Below are positions 30,595-41,164 of a stretch of 64,000 nt of DNA, one piece after another; the first letter of the stretch is position 1, and the number at the start of each line of letters is the position of its first letter. The translations under genes were made by a program, and so were the position numbers. The stretch is from positions 3,658,001 to 3,722,000 of the forward strand of contig CM073193.1 in assembly GCA_037042915.1 (NCBI GenBank). Reading direction: 5' to 3'. A model generated the notes under the pieces. It saw nothing but the letters and a program-made list of their open reading frames with translations, was not told where the DNA came from and ran no database searches. The stretch comes from Auricularia sp. M13 (Eukaryota; Basidiomycota; Agaricomycetes; Auriculariales; Auriculariaceae).

Positions 30595-32574
30595 ATGGAC
30601 GCTATCTCGCGCCAGCACTCCCAGCAGCGGCGCAGGCACGCCCTCCGTCTCTCGTCAGACTCGTCGACCACCTACACCTCGCTGCCGGCCTACTCGTCCG
30701 CACGCTCCGTCGCCGCCTACTCGGACAAGCCGCCCGACTACCAGCAGTCCGCAGACGACGCCGACTGCGACAGCACCGACGCCGACGACGACGACGACGC
30801 CCGCCCGCACGCAGTCCGCACGCCGACCAGCCCGCTGCGCAAGCGTCATCACTCGCGCCGCGCATCATCTGCCCAGCAGCCGTCGACGGACCCGTATCTG
30901 GACTCGCTGCTCGAGCGCTCCGTCCACGCCCTCGAGCTCTCCAACGTGCTGCTGCAGTCGACCATCAACACGCGCTCGAACCTGTCCGCGTCCATGGCCC
31001 ACGACCGTATCTTGGACCGCAACCTGGAGCTCTCCGCGACCTTCCTGAACAATCGAATACGCGATTCCTCTGCCGTGCACGAGGAGTGGATGGACGGCCT
31101 CGAGGACGTTGTGCGCGACGTGCGCGATCTGTACGGCGACACCGACTCCATCAGCCGAAGCCTGCCCACCGGCAGCGGCGGGGGATCCAGTCCACCACCC
31201 ATCCATGCGCTGGCGTCGCGCTCTTCCCGTCGAAGAAGGTCTTCGAATGACCAGCACGACGATCTGCGTCCACGTATCCGTCTCTCGCACTCGCCGCCCA
31301 CGGCTGGTCTCAGAGAGTATATGGGCGTGCCGCCGCGAGCAATGACACAATACGTCTCCGTCTCGTCTTCCCAGGGCGACGCCTCGGAATCCACCGCAGA
31401 CTCAGAGTCCATCTACATGCCCTCCACCATCGGCCTCCAGACCAGCTCCCACATCTCGTCCTTCCGCCCGACGCCTGTCCACAATCACTCGCATTCGCAC
31501 CGGAGGCCCGACGCGCTCCGCATGTACCACTCTAACGCGTCTACTCCCGGCTTTATCGAACATGGATACGCCCGCCGCGAACCATCGTACGATTGGAATA
31601 CAAGCCACAGGCGCCATCGTTCGGGCGTCACATCGCCGCGTTCCGCGGGTTCCTCGCGCACGTCTGTCGCCTCGCCGCCGCCGACTGCCTCCCGCCACAG
31701 CTTCGAGCTCTCGTCAGACTCCCACAGAAGAAGCTCTGGCTCCCGCGGCCGTGGCGTGTACGCAGGCACGGCTTCCTTCCAGCAGGGCGGCGTTGCCATG
31801 AGCCGCTCGCGCTCGCTGTCAGACTCGCGGGGGCATTCGCGCTCCCGGTCCACCACGCCAGTCGGACGGACGCGCCGTCGCTGTCAATGCTCCACACCCC
31901 AGTGCTGCCGCCCATGACGCGCCCAATGACGCCGCCGCTGGAAGAGTCGCCGCCGGAGAACTCGGAGTCGTCCGACAATAACTCGGGGCCGAACGTAGCG
32001 CGCACCGTCGAGTCACTGCGCAAAATCCTCGACGAGGCGCCGCCTTCGCGTACCGAGCGCGATAAGCCGCATAGCGCGCCGCCCGCGCCACCAAAGGTGC
32101 CGGCGTTCCTGTTACCCCGTTCGCCAAGCGTAACGCCGCTCGCGGGGACGTCGACGGCGACGGCGAGCGTCTCGCGGCTGTTCACGAAAGGGACGCATTC
32201 GACGCGCGATGCGCGGCCCGAGCGCCCCTCCATCAAGCTGGGCAACGGCTCGCCGCGCGACTCCGATGAGCGCGCCTAGCAGTGGCCGCTCAACGCCGCG
32301 CCAGGTGGCGTTCGCCCAGCTGCCCGAGCCGTATAGCGCCGAGGGCACCCGGAAGGGGTTCGACAGGCCCAAGGTGAAGGACGGCAGGGGCAAGGGGAAG
32401 GGCAAGGAGGAGGAGAAGAAGACCGGCTGGTGGAACACGCTCTTCTCCATGACGCCCGCGAGCACCGCGCACGCCAACGGGCCGCGCATGGAGGACCGCG
32501 TGGAGGATCGGATGGCGCGGACTTGGGCGCGCACCGGCAGCGGCCAAGCAACCCTCGAGGATTTTCTCTACTAG
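30595..32574 (+). CDS. Low-complexity Ser/Arg/Pro-rich protein, unknown function
   Basis: A long GC-rich open frame from the ATG at 30595 gives 440 residues of Ser/Arg/Asp-rich sequence with one ordered-looking part (DPYLDSLLERSVHALELSNV, then a heptad-like segment through EEWMDGLEDVVRDVRDLYGD). The frame stops at 31917, but coding-like sequence continues in a second frame (TPPLEESPPENSESSDNNSG and VARTVESLRKILDEAPPS) and then back in the first (GRSTPRQVAFAQLPEPYSAE, ending WARTGSGQATLEDFLY at 32574). Introns with weak donors (31815 to about 31862, and about 32183-32297) would join them in phase; base errors are the alternative. It may be one protein of about 650 residues. No family recognised. 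Confidence 0.5.
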
Positions 32575-33088
32575 CAAATAGTCCATACTTACTCGTAGTT
32601 TCTTTGTTTCCCGACGACGACCCGACACGATCCTTGACTGACTTATTCCTCTCTCTCTCTCTACCCCCACATAGTTTTTTTTCCCTTGGTGCCTCTCATG
32701 TTTTCTCTTGTCTCGACAGCCTCACACAATCCCTGCGTAGATACATGGTCTGGTCATCCGTCTGTGTCTTGTACGCTCTAGTCACTTGGTCTCTCGGATT
32801 TTCATACGATGATCCTGCAACAAATGTCCTCGTTATGCGGGGTTCTTCAAAGCGGCATTGTATTTGTGGAGATGTAAGTACATTGGTGGGGAACAACAGA
32901 ATTATCCGGTCGCGATCAGAGCAAGATACAGCAAAGCAAGCGACAAGCGAGAGTGGATGGCCCGGAAGGGAGAGTAAGACGAGCGATTGCAGACATTGGC
33001 AGGATCGGAACTGGGGTCACGGCGCGAGCAACACGAGATGTCCAAGACAAGATGACCATCCATTCCGACGCGGCCAGCGCGACTTGAT
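32575..33088. other. Convergent intergenic region with CT and T tracts
   Basis: About 510 bp between converging stops. It contains a CT repeat (32649-32662) and an eight-T run (32675-32682), suitable for 3' end formation of the plus-strand gene. No gene seen. Confidence 0.45.
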
Positions 33089-34959
33089 TCACATAGAATC
33101 AGAAGGCCACCCAAACGAGGCGCGGCCTTGCGCCAGCGGGTTGAGGGCCAGCCTAGCCACGGCCTGCAGGAAGTGGCGCGTGAACCACGTCGGACGCGCC
33201 GCGGCCAATTGAACCGTTTCGGGAGCGTGAGCGCGAAGTTGAACATCGACTGCAGCCTGCTCTTCGACCGAGCCTGGGCCCCGGGGCGGGTGTGCTTCTT
33301 CCGCGGAGAAAGCTGCCGCGGGCGAATGCGCTGGAGCTGGGATCACAGAGTCGGCCAGCGCCAAAGCCACCTGCGCCTCCACGGGTGACGTGACCTCCGC
33401 GGGGACGCTGCCAGCTACTGGTGCCGTGTCTTCTGGCGGGGTCGGTTCCTGCACGACTTCCGTGGGGGCGGCCCCTTCGACATTGTCGGCGACGTTATCG
33501 AAACGGAAGGAGACGCTGGAGGAGGCTCGAGCGGGCTGATCCCAAATAACCGGCGCAGGAGGAACAGGGGCAGCGACAGAAACGGGCATGGTGGGAGCCG
33601 TTGCAGGTATGGCAAATGAGAATGGCTGAGAGGTGGCGGGAAGGATTGCCTGCGCTGCGGGAAGCAAGAAGTCGATGTTGGCAAACCGCCCGGTCTGCCG
33701 CGATGGTTGGGAGACGCGGGTACGTCCTGCTATCCGGCGCCTCTGCACATTGAAATCGGACGAGGCCGCATCAGCGGAAGGGGCCTCGAAAGTAACCAAG
33801 GGAGCACGTGTAGACGCCGGCGGCGGGAGGCTAGGGATAACCGCTGGAGCAGGATTCATGGGTAGCGGTCCTGCCGACAATTCGGGTGCGTTGGGGCGAA
33901 CGACCGAGTTTTCTTGAGGCGCCTGTGCTGTTCTGGCCCTGGCAGTCAATGTGTGACCGTTAAGACTGTACGCAGGCGGAGGCTCATAGGCAGGTGGAGG
34001 GTCGTCGAATGGTCCGCGTCCAGTAGGTCCACCAGCCTGAGCCTGCTGAATGGTTGACTGCCGTGCAACGATTGTGTTGGGCACTGTCGGCCCAGTTAAT
34101 GAAGGTACAACGCGAGTTGACAACGGCGGCATGATTGGCATAGCTATGGCATTTGCCGTACCGCGTTGCAGCGACTGAGCCGGTTGGGCGGTGAAGTGTG
34201 TCGAACGGGTGATAGTCGGGGGTCCTGGCGCGGGTGCGATTATTGGGGGTTGAGCAACAGATATTACGGGATTGGCAGAGCCGCCGTGCGCAACTTGAGT
34301 CGCAGCAGTAACCCTAAAAGAACTACCAGCCGGCACCTGCCTCTGAACAGGGCGGAGACGTGCCACTGTCCTGATAGATGCGTTCGAACTGACTGCAGAC
34401 GCTATAATGAGATGGGCAGGCCGTCAGCAAACCGGGCAGCAACCATAAGAGTAACATCACCTTCCCTGACCATCGTCGGTTGCGGACGACGCTGACCTTG
34501 CACCGGAGGCGCGCCAGTCGACATCAGCTGCTCGCTCACGTCGAGCGAAGAAAGGGCGGCTTCTTTAGCGGCGGCGGCGGCTGTCATACGACGAAGGTAT
34601 TCCTTCTTCATGTCGCGTTCCAGGGCCGCCATGTCCTGTTTGAAACGACCAACCTCCGGCTTGGAACGTAATACTGCGATCGTGTCTTTGGAGAGAATCT
34701 TGTGGCCGTTGAATACCGCGATAGCCTGGTGGTCGATCTTGTAGCAAGGGTAGACAGAGTCCTTGCGAATGTGATGCCACCATAAGCAAGCCGCAGACTT
34801 TGTGCCCTTCGTCCCATAGGTAAAGAAGCCCAGTTTCACGTCGTGGACTTTGAACGTAGTCTCGTCGTAACCCAACCCTGTGAACCTGCGGCGCTGAGGG
34901 TTCACGATAACGTCGCAAGAACCTCGCGAAACCTCCAGGCCGCAGGTGATGCAGCTCAT
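33089..34959 (-). CDS. Cys-motif protein with Pro/Ala-rich tail and tandem PPxY motifs, unknown
   Basis: The N-terminal 90 residues look like an ordered domain: MSCITCGLEVSRGSC, then FTGLGYDETTFKVHDVKLGF and ACLWWHHIRKDSVYPCYKID, with Cys and His spaced as possible zinc ligands (C3, C6, C15, C58, H62/63, C72, H77). A charged helix follows (KQDMAALERDMKKEYLRRMT). An intron with donor GTGACG then links to a second exon of about 430 residues, strongly rich in Pro, Ala, Val and Thr and probably disordered. It holds DDPPPAYEPPPAYS at 33968-34000, two PPxY motifs that could bind WW domains such as those of Rsp5/Nedd4 ligases. No known family recognised. The ATG at 34959 is preceded by a TATA box at 35013-35021. 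Confidence 0.7.
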
Positions 34960-35570
34960 AGTATGAGAGAGCAGAAGAAAGTGGGTTGTAGAAGCATCCG
35001 TCGCGAGGTGCCTCTTATATGTTTGGATGTGGCGGTGGTTACAGTAGAACAATAAACGGATAGCGACCGAAAACGGCGATAGCAACCAGTTATCGACTCC
35101 GTGGTTGTGGCGAAGATTCGTGCAAACCGAGAAGTATGATTCTTCAAGGCAGTAATTGAGTATTCGGTGTGCAAAAAGCGTGGGTCCGTCTGCGCTGGGT
35201 GCTCAGAACAAGTCAAGCCCACGTCGATCACGCGCGAAGTGTCATTCCGCGAAAGATCAACAAGCCGCTTGCCATTTCACGATGGTTTGATACCCCATCG
35301 GTACCCCCAAGTTCATTTCTGCTCGCAAGAGTTCGTGCACTGCAAGATGAACGCACGAGTAGCGTGCTGGGCGCCCACGATTATACCAAAAGGCGAGAGC
35401 AGGCGCGGGGGGCCCAGGTTTGGCGAAGGTGGCCTTGCTATGTGATTCGGGCGGGCCTGGGTGATTTTACTGGCACGAATGCTGAACAGGAACCCGGGAG
35501 CCTCAGCCTGGTGGTGTCGAGCTACAGTTGGGCGCTTACGCGGCAAAATCCGCTGCTTTTTTCCGCAACG
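34960..35570. promoter_or_regulatory. Divergent promoter region between the PPxY protein and the NOL11-like gene
   Basis: 611 bp between start codons. It carries the TATA box for the minus-strand gene at 35013-35021; the plus-strand side has none that is clear. Confidence 0.4.
35013..35021 (-). promoter_or_regulatory. TATA box of the PPxY protein gene
   Basis: CATATAAGA on the minus strand about 55 bp upstream of the ATG at 34959, in a usual fungal position. Confidence 0.5.
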
Positions 35571-38401
35571 ATGAGCACCGTGGCACGCGTGGCCGAGCCC
35601 ATAGTACTTGCATCCTACGACCTCCCACCACGCACAGAGTGGTCTGCGACGCGCACCAAACATGTCTACGCACATGTGACTCGCGCCGACCGCGAGTTGG
35701 TCACGGTCGCCGTTCAGGGCGATGGCATCCACATTCTCGACGTGCGCCCAGGATATTTTTGCTCTTTACCCGAGTTCTCATACCATAAAGACGTTGAGCA
35801 TGCATTCCGTCGCGTCGCACACGCTTGGGCCGTCCGCGACGTTTGTTTGTGCCGCACAGTCCCAGCTGGGCAACGATGGACAGACGATAACCTACGCTGC
35901 ACTGGCTTCTGGAAAGGACAAGACGGAGCTATGCTCCTGGGCTGGCAGCATCTCAGATAAGCAAGAGGGAACCTCTCAGGTTAAGCTATCGAACACTGTG
36001 AGTTCGTCCTGCTGCGCTCAGGCTTTTATACTGACTGGGACTAGGTCCCCCAAAATATCCACAGCATACATTTATGCGCACGAAAACTGCGCAGAATGGT
36101 TGTCATAGCGCACAATGGATGTGTACTGTCGGTAGCCAATGATCTGTCAGTACTTAACGCGCCGACTTCGAGTCTTTCGCCAGGCGTCTCCGTTCGGAAA
36201 GCATTCGTTTTCGACGGTCCAACATGCGCCTTCCTACCTTCCAACATTAACTCCCGGTCGAGCAATGTTGCTGTTATCTTCATCGAGGAGGACGACACGA
36301 TAAGAGTACAAGCAATCGTCGTGGACGAGTCTGGCGTGGTTGCGGAGCCTCTAGATTGCGATGTTTCGCTAGTTTGCAACGTACGCACATTTCTAGGTCT
36401 TTTACCACGCCCCGCTAATAACATTGTAATCAGGACATCGTGGACATCTCATGCGATCCTAGCGGGCACGTCTCCATCCTTCGTGCGTATTTATTTCAAT
36501 TTAATCGAACGCTCTCTAACGCAAAATTAGGAGCCACGGGCTTGTGGCAGCTTTACACTCTTGGAGCAGACGGCGAGTCGGTGAAGCTGACAGAACGAAC
36601 CGAGAAGGTTCATTTATCGTCAAGATTATCGCTTTAAACGCCAGTATATTGGCTATGGGCTCGTCGCATGTCCTTCTGGCTGCCACCGAAACGAGTAGCG
36701 ACGGATGCTTGATTCTTCTTCTTTGGGACCTACGATTTTCGGCGGTCCTTGCGCATTGCAGTCGATCCATCCCATCCAACGTTGCTACAAAGGACGGCGG
36801 CATCGAATTGCAGCTCGTTCACGCAAAAGGCTCCCAGGTGGTGGTAGTAGTTTCGCCCTCCGCGTCGTCTACCATTCGCGGAAAGGGAAAAGCAAAAGGT
36901 TCAAACAACACTTCCCTCCGTTCGACGGTACTCTTGGCATCGTGCATTGTGCCAACCCGCTCGTCTATCGCGAGCGTGCTCGGCCACGCCGAGCGCACTG
37001 CCCGATGGCTTGCCCCGCAGAAGTTGGCATCGACACCCGACGACGATGACGCCGAGACTGTCCTGCTGGAGTCGAAACGAGAAGCTATGTTGAACGCTCT
37101 CGAGGTGGCCATGAAGCAGGCATCAAAAGAAGCAGTGGAGAAGATATTCTTCGACTGGCATACTCAGGAGCGCGAGTTGCTCAAAGACCGACTCGCGCGG
37201 CGTACTAGGCGTAAAGGCGAGAATACGGCATCTGCGCATACCGTCAACGGGAATGCGGAAGAGCATCTACTTGACGGCGCATTGTCCGATGAAGGCGCGC
37301 AAGATCCTGAGGTTTCGAATAAACGCCTTGCAAAGCAGGTAAGCATATGCGCGCTATACAGGCAGAACCTGGCTCATTGATCCTTGCAGGCTCGAGAACT
37401 GCAACCGACAATGACCTTCAAGTTTGTCACGCGCTTGCTGAGCATCATAGTCCCACCCGCGAACGATGTCCGTTCGCCACCATATCCCTCAAGAATCATG
37501 GGATACCTCTTGGATAGAAAGGTTATCTCGCATTCCATGGTCGAGGACGGCCTTATGCCAGCCCTGCAGGCGCGAAGCGATTGGGTAAGTAACTTCGTTC
37601 TCTTACTCGGATTTGCATTTAACATCAGGTTGCAGGCCAACATTGTGAAATGTCTATCGCAGAAAAGCGTCCCCGACGTTCCAGAGACTGAGCTCTTACG
37701 CCTTCTCAAACTTGTCATGTCTGGACCTCAACAAGGACAGGACAAGGATGCTATGGACGTCGACAGCGGAGCTCACCTTGGCAAATTTCCCCAACTCGCG
37801 CCATTCCTTTCGCTTTGCGTGTCGTATCCGACATCGCCGCAAGCGATGCGTTCTGCGATTCGCGAACACATAACACAGGCGGAGGATGTCATGGCCCTTC
37901 TCAAAGTTCTGGACTCGTGGATCAGTGGTTGGAGCGGGATCGACGATGTTGCGAGGTTACATGTTCCCATTGCAGAACAGGACGCGAAACAGGCGAGGCG
38001 GAGAGCCGAGTATGCCGCGCGCTTCCAGCAGGTGCGCGCATCGTGCTACGGGCACGTAGGGCATTCTCACAACTTGTTATCCACAGACGTTGTCGTTTCT
38101 GCAGCTTCTTCTGGACGCGACGTTGTTGACGCTGGTGCAACACCCTCCTCTGCATCCAATCTTACAGCACATACAAGAGCGTCTCACGCCAGAGATCGAC
38201 TTGCATATTCGCATGGAGCTGTTGCGTGGGCCATTGGAGCAATTCGACCGGTATCTGCAGCGGCAACAGGAGAAGGATAAAGAGAGAGAGCGACCAGGCG
38301 CTGGCAGAAAAGGTTTTACGCGCCCCAAGAAGAACGATAGACCAGGTTATCGCCCGCCAATTGGGTTGTACCAGGTTGATCGGCTCAATATCTACCACTG
38401 A
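35571..38401 (+). CDS. NOL11/Utp8-like nucleolar protein (SSU processome)
   Basis: Likely a t-UTP/UtpA-type factor for pre-rRNA transcription and processing. The first half is beta-propeller-like (LVTVAVQGDGIHILDV, RRMVVIAHNGCVLSVANDLS, IIALNASILAMGSSHVLLAA and LILLLWDLRFSAVLAH), similar in layout to NOL11. The second half is helical, with a charged region (KQASKEAVEKIFFDWHTQER) and MTFKFVTRLLSIIVPPAND, RIMGYLLDRKVISHSMVEDG, and a C-terminal segment LLDATLLTLVQHPPLHPIL with MELLRGPLEQFDRYLQRQQE, ending in a basic tail that could bind RNA. Roughly seven introns. The assignment rests on layout and a few segments, so the exact orthologue is uncertain. Confidence 0.6.
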
Positions 38402-38469
38402 TCATCCTTAAGGGATGTGTATACATTTGATTTAAGTTTGCCCAGGCATTCCTGCGCAACTATTCGCCT

Positions 38470-38938
38470 TCAAACAAGCCAACTTTGTGCCTCCGGGATT
38501 TGCGAAAAATCCCAAGTGTCCCCTACGCGCTTGAACAAACGCACACTCTCGATCTCGCTCTTCCCCAGCTTTGGGCCGTTGTACAGGTGTGGGAACATTC
38601 CTTCGTCGTCGCGATTGCCGCAAACTGTGTGACGATTATCAATGTCGTAGGCCTGCCAATAATCATCACTGTCTGCTGTAGTACTCACCTGTTGTTTGTG
38701 GGTTTTCCCAGCGGATGTCAGCCTTCACATACTCGTACAGTAATCGAAGGATGTAGATCTCTGTCTGGTCCGTAAAAAAGTGGCGCAGCGTGCCCGGTAC
38801 TTGAGCTGCCGTAGACAAGTGAATGAAACCCGAGGACGCGTCAAGGTGGCTCAGTGGTAGGACCTCTGGCAGAGGGTCGGTCGGGGGGGTCGCGGCATGC
38901 ACAAGCTTGTAGATGTAGCTAGGCTCTGTGCTGGACAT
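38470..38938 (-). CDS. DUF952 family protein
   Basis: Small cytosolic protein of unknown biochemical role. Seen: YIYKLVHAATPPTDPLPEVL, LDASSGFIHLSTAAQVPGTL, RHFFTDQTEIYILRLLYEYV, IRWENPQT and, after an intron near 38690, GMFPHLYNGPKLGKSEIESV. The GFIHLST and FPHLY.GPL signatures define DUF952. The start at 38938 (MSSTEPSYIYKL) is the only good one. Length (about 140 residues) is normal. Confidence 0.88.
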
Positions 38939-39189
38939 GGGCAAAGTGCGCAAAAGCAAGTGCTCGGTTTGAAGAGATAGGCTTCCCCCATGCCGGTGCA
39001 CCCGGCCGCCTGGTATTGGACCCTCGACTGCAGACAGCAGCAGGTTCTCAAACGCAGCTAGGCTTTCACAGCAGCAGTATGCATTGCGATAAAATGCCCC
39101 GGTGTATTTTCGACGAACAATCACATCTAATGCCGACAGAAATCCGAAATATAAAGATATTATACCATACAACACAAGTACAGTATCGG

Positions 39190-40367
39190 CTATTTCTTTC
39201 CCTTGCGCTTCTTTGCTTTGGAAGGAGTGGTTGGAGGCGTTGCAGCTACTGGAGCAGCAGCCGCTTGGGGAGGGCATTTTCGTCAATAACGTAACGCGGA
39301 CGAGGGATGACTCGTTGCGCAGGACGCTTCGGTGTCGAATCTCCACGATGCATAAGAGAAAGCAACATGGAGGTAAGCCCGCCTGTAGCAATGAGCAAGA
39401 CGAATTTAGGGATGGTGTTCAGTTTGTGGTAGCCCCAGGCCATGGCGGTAGCCAGGTATTCCATTATCCACTCCCTGCACAATCGTCAAAATGACTGCCT
39501 GGGTGAATGCAGCTTGTAGAACGGACCGTTCTCCACCGGGCGCGAACGATGTGGACCAAGGTTCTTCATGCTTCCATGCCTCCTGGAGGAGGAATTTATG
39601 CATGACTGCACCCTTGGTGTTCAGCGTGGAGGGATAGAAGAAGCGCAAGGTCTTTCCGCGGTCCGTAAGTATAACGAGAGCGGGGGCTCTTTTGAGACGG
39701 TCAGCGCGGGAGACAGGTGGATACTTGAATAGCTACTGACTTCCACAAGCCCCACTTGGTCGTGATGTATGTCACTTGCATGTAGTTGATACGCCCAAAG
39801 CGAACATTCGGCAGGTCACCCTCAACCTGGGAAATGTTGAACGCCTCGTCGAATTGCTTGTCAACATATTCAGAAACGGCGCTGGCTTGCGGGCCACCGG
39901 AGCTGAGATGAACATGACGGCGTAAGCATGACACAATAGTTAGATAGCAGGAACACGCACACGACAAGGAACCAGACACGCTCCTTCTCCTCCTCGGGCG
40001 ACAGTTTCTCGTTGACAATGGTTTCTTCGAAAGTCTCGTCGTAGATGAGCGGTATGCGCTCGTCCCAGTCCTCAGACTTGCGCGCCTTCTCCAACGCGGC
40101 AGTCACGTTCACGCCCTGCTTCTCCAGCAAGTTGCCAATTGCGCCAGTCGTAAAGAGCTTGCTCCAGAAGGACTCCGCCGGACCCGTAGCAGGCGTGCTG
40201 GCCGGCGCATCGGGGGGCGGTCGGCGGTTACCTGCCGGGTTGAAGCCTGGTGCGGGCGTGGGGTTAGGTTTTTTGGTCGCCTGGCCAGGCTTCCAACCCT
40301 CCGAGAAGTAGCTAGCGCTCGCAGAAGTCGCGAGACAGAGGGAGAGGACGACTTGTGCGAGTCTCAT
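39190..40367 (-). CDS. ER-type membrane protein with thioredoxin-like domain, unknown
   Basis: MRLAQVVLSLCLATSASASY is a clear signal peptide. A Pro/Asn-rich linker leads to LFTTGAIGNLLEKQGVNVTA, then a thioredoxin-like core: ERVWFLVVSGGPQASAVSEY joined over a CTAAC-containing intron, NVRFGRINYMQVTYITTKWG, LWKAPALVILTDRGKTLRFF. The usual CxxC is absent; ITTKWG lies at that place. A C-terminal helix (TIPKFVLLIATGGLTSMLLS) crosses the membrane. The tail either stops at 39246 or, with a 38-nt intron containing TTGAC, continues to a basic end KAKKRKGKK (stop 39190-39192). I prefer the latter because it looks like a cytosolic ER tail. Four or five introns. Function not recognised. Confidence 0.6.
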
Positions 40368-40704
40368 TGTGGTCAACGAGAAAGAGCGCACGCGTCCAGA
40401 GGCTGTGATAGGAAGCAACTTGAATGCTTCCGCTTCCTGTTGGTGCCTGAGCATACAGCGACATTCGCGTCCCCTCAGGCTGCTCCTAGCCATCACGAAT
40501 GAGTCGAACGGATGTTACAAATGAAGCAATGCGGCGAAACGATGCTGAAGAACAGCTGTTCTTGAGACGCGCTTTAATGGAGCCGTCACCATCCAACTGA
40601 CACAGGAAGAATCCAATTTATTCGCTCAGGCAGTACTGGAGTACAGTGTACGTTTGTCGTATTGCTACATCACATCCGAAGACGCTACAGGGGGGTTCGA
40701 CGGA
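40368..40704. other. Intergenic region between the small basic gene and the thioredoxin-like gene
   Basis: 337 bp; it must contain the promoter of the thioredoxin-like gene. I see nothing specific. Confidence 0.4.
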
Positions 40705-41067
40705 CTAGTAACCCCTGTGACGAGCACGGGTCGTGCGCGAAGGAATATGCAGGAGGCTGCGAATGCGCGAGCCAAGCGACGGGTGGCCGTGCGCCTCACG
40801 GCCGCGCCCCATTGCGTGCAGTTCGGCCTTGGCCCGCTTGCGACCGTCGTGCGTCGTATTGGGATTATGCAGGGCTGCCCTGGGATTGCAAGCATCAGCG
40901 CCAATAGAGGATGCAGAGAAGCAGCATAATCCTTACTTGAGCCCGGCAGCGCGGCGTTCGCGCGTAGTTGTCTTCGGACGGCCGAACACGCCAGTACGCC
41001 TCTGGCGAGTCGTACCAGTGGTCGTAGTGCGAGCAGTGCGAGTACGGTGCGAACGCTGTCCGAACAT
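40705..41067 (-). CDS. Small basic conserved fungal protein, 101 residues
   Basis: Two exons (40937-41067 and 40705-40879) joined over a 57-nt GTAAGG..CAG intron. The product starts MFGQRSHRTRTARTTTTGTT, continues through GVFGRPKTTTRERRAAGLKA to KAALHNPNTTHDGRKRAKAE and LHAMGRGREAHGHPSLGSRI, and ends ARHRGY. It is strongly basic and Thr/Arg-rich. I recall similar small proteins (KAALSNPNTT...AMGRG pattern) in many fungi, without a known function. The upstream TATA box at 41155 and the pyrimidine-rich leader ending ACCACAATG suggest strong or inducible expression. No signal peptide. The reading frame crosses the intron cleanly, which supports a real gene. Confidence 0.7.
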
Positions 41068-41154
41068 TGTGGTCTGTGGTTAAGAGTTGGTTTCAAAGTC
41101 GTGAGTAGTCGTAAGAGTAAGAGTTATCAAGCTTGTGTTGCTTGGGCGGCGAGG

Positions 41155-41164
41155 CTTTTATATG
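41155..41164 (-). promoter_or_regulatory. TATA box of the small basic gene
   Basis: CATATAAAAG on the minus strand, 88 bp upstream of the ATG at 41067, followed by a CT-rich leader. Confidence 0.6.
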
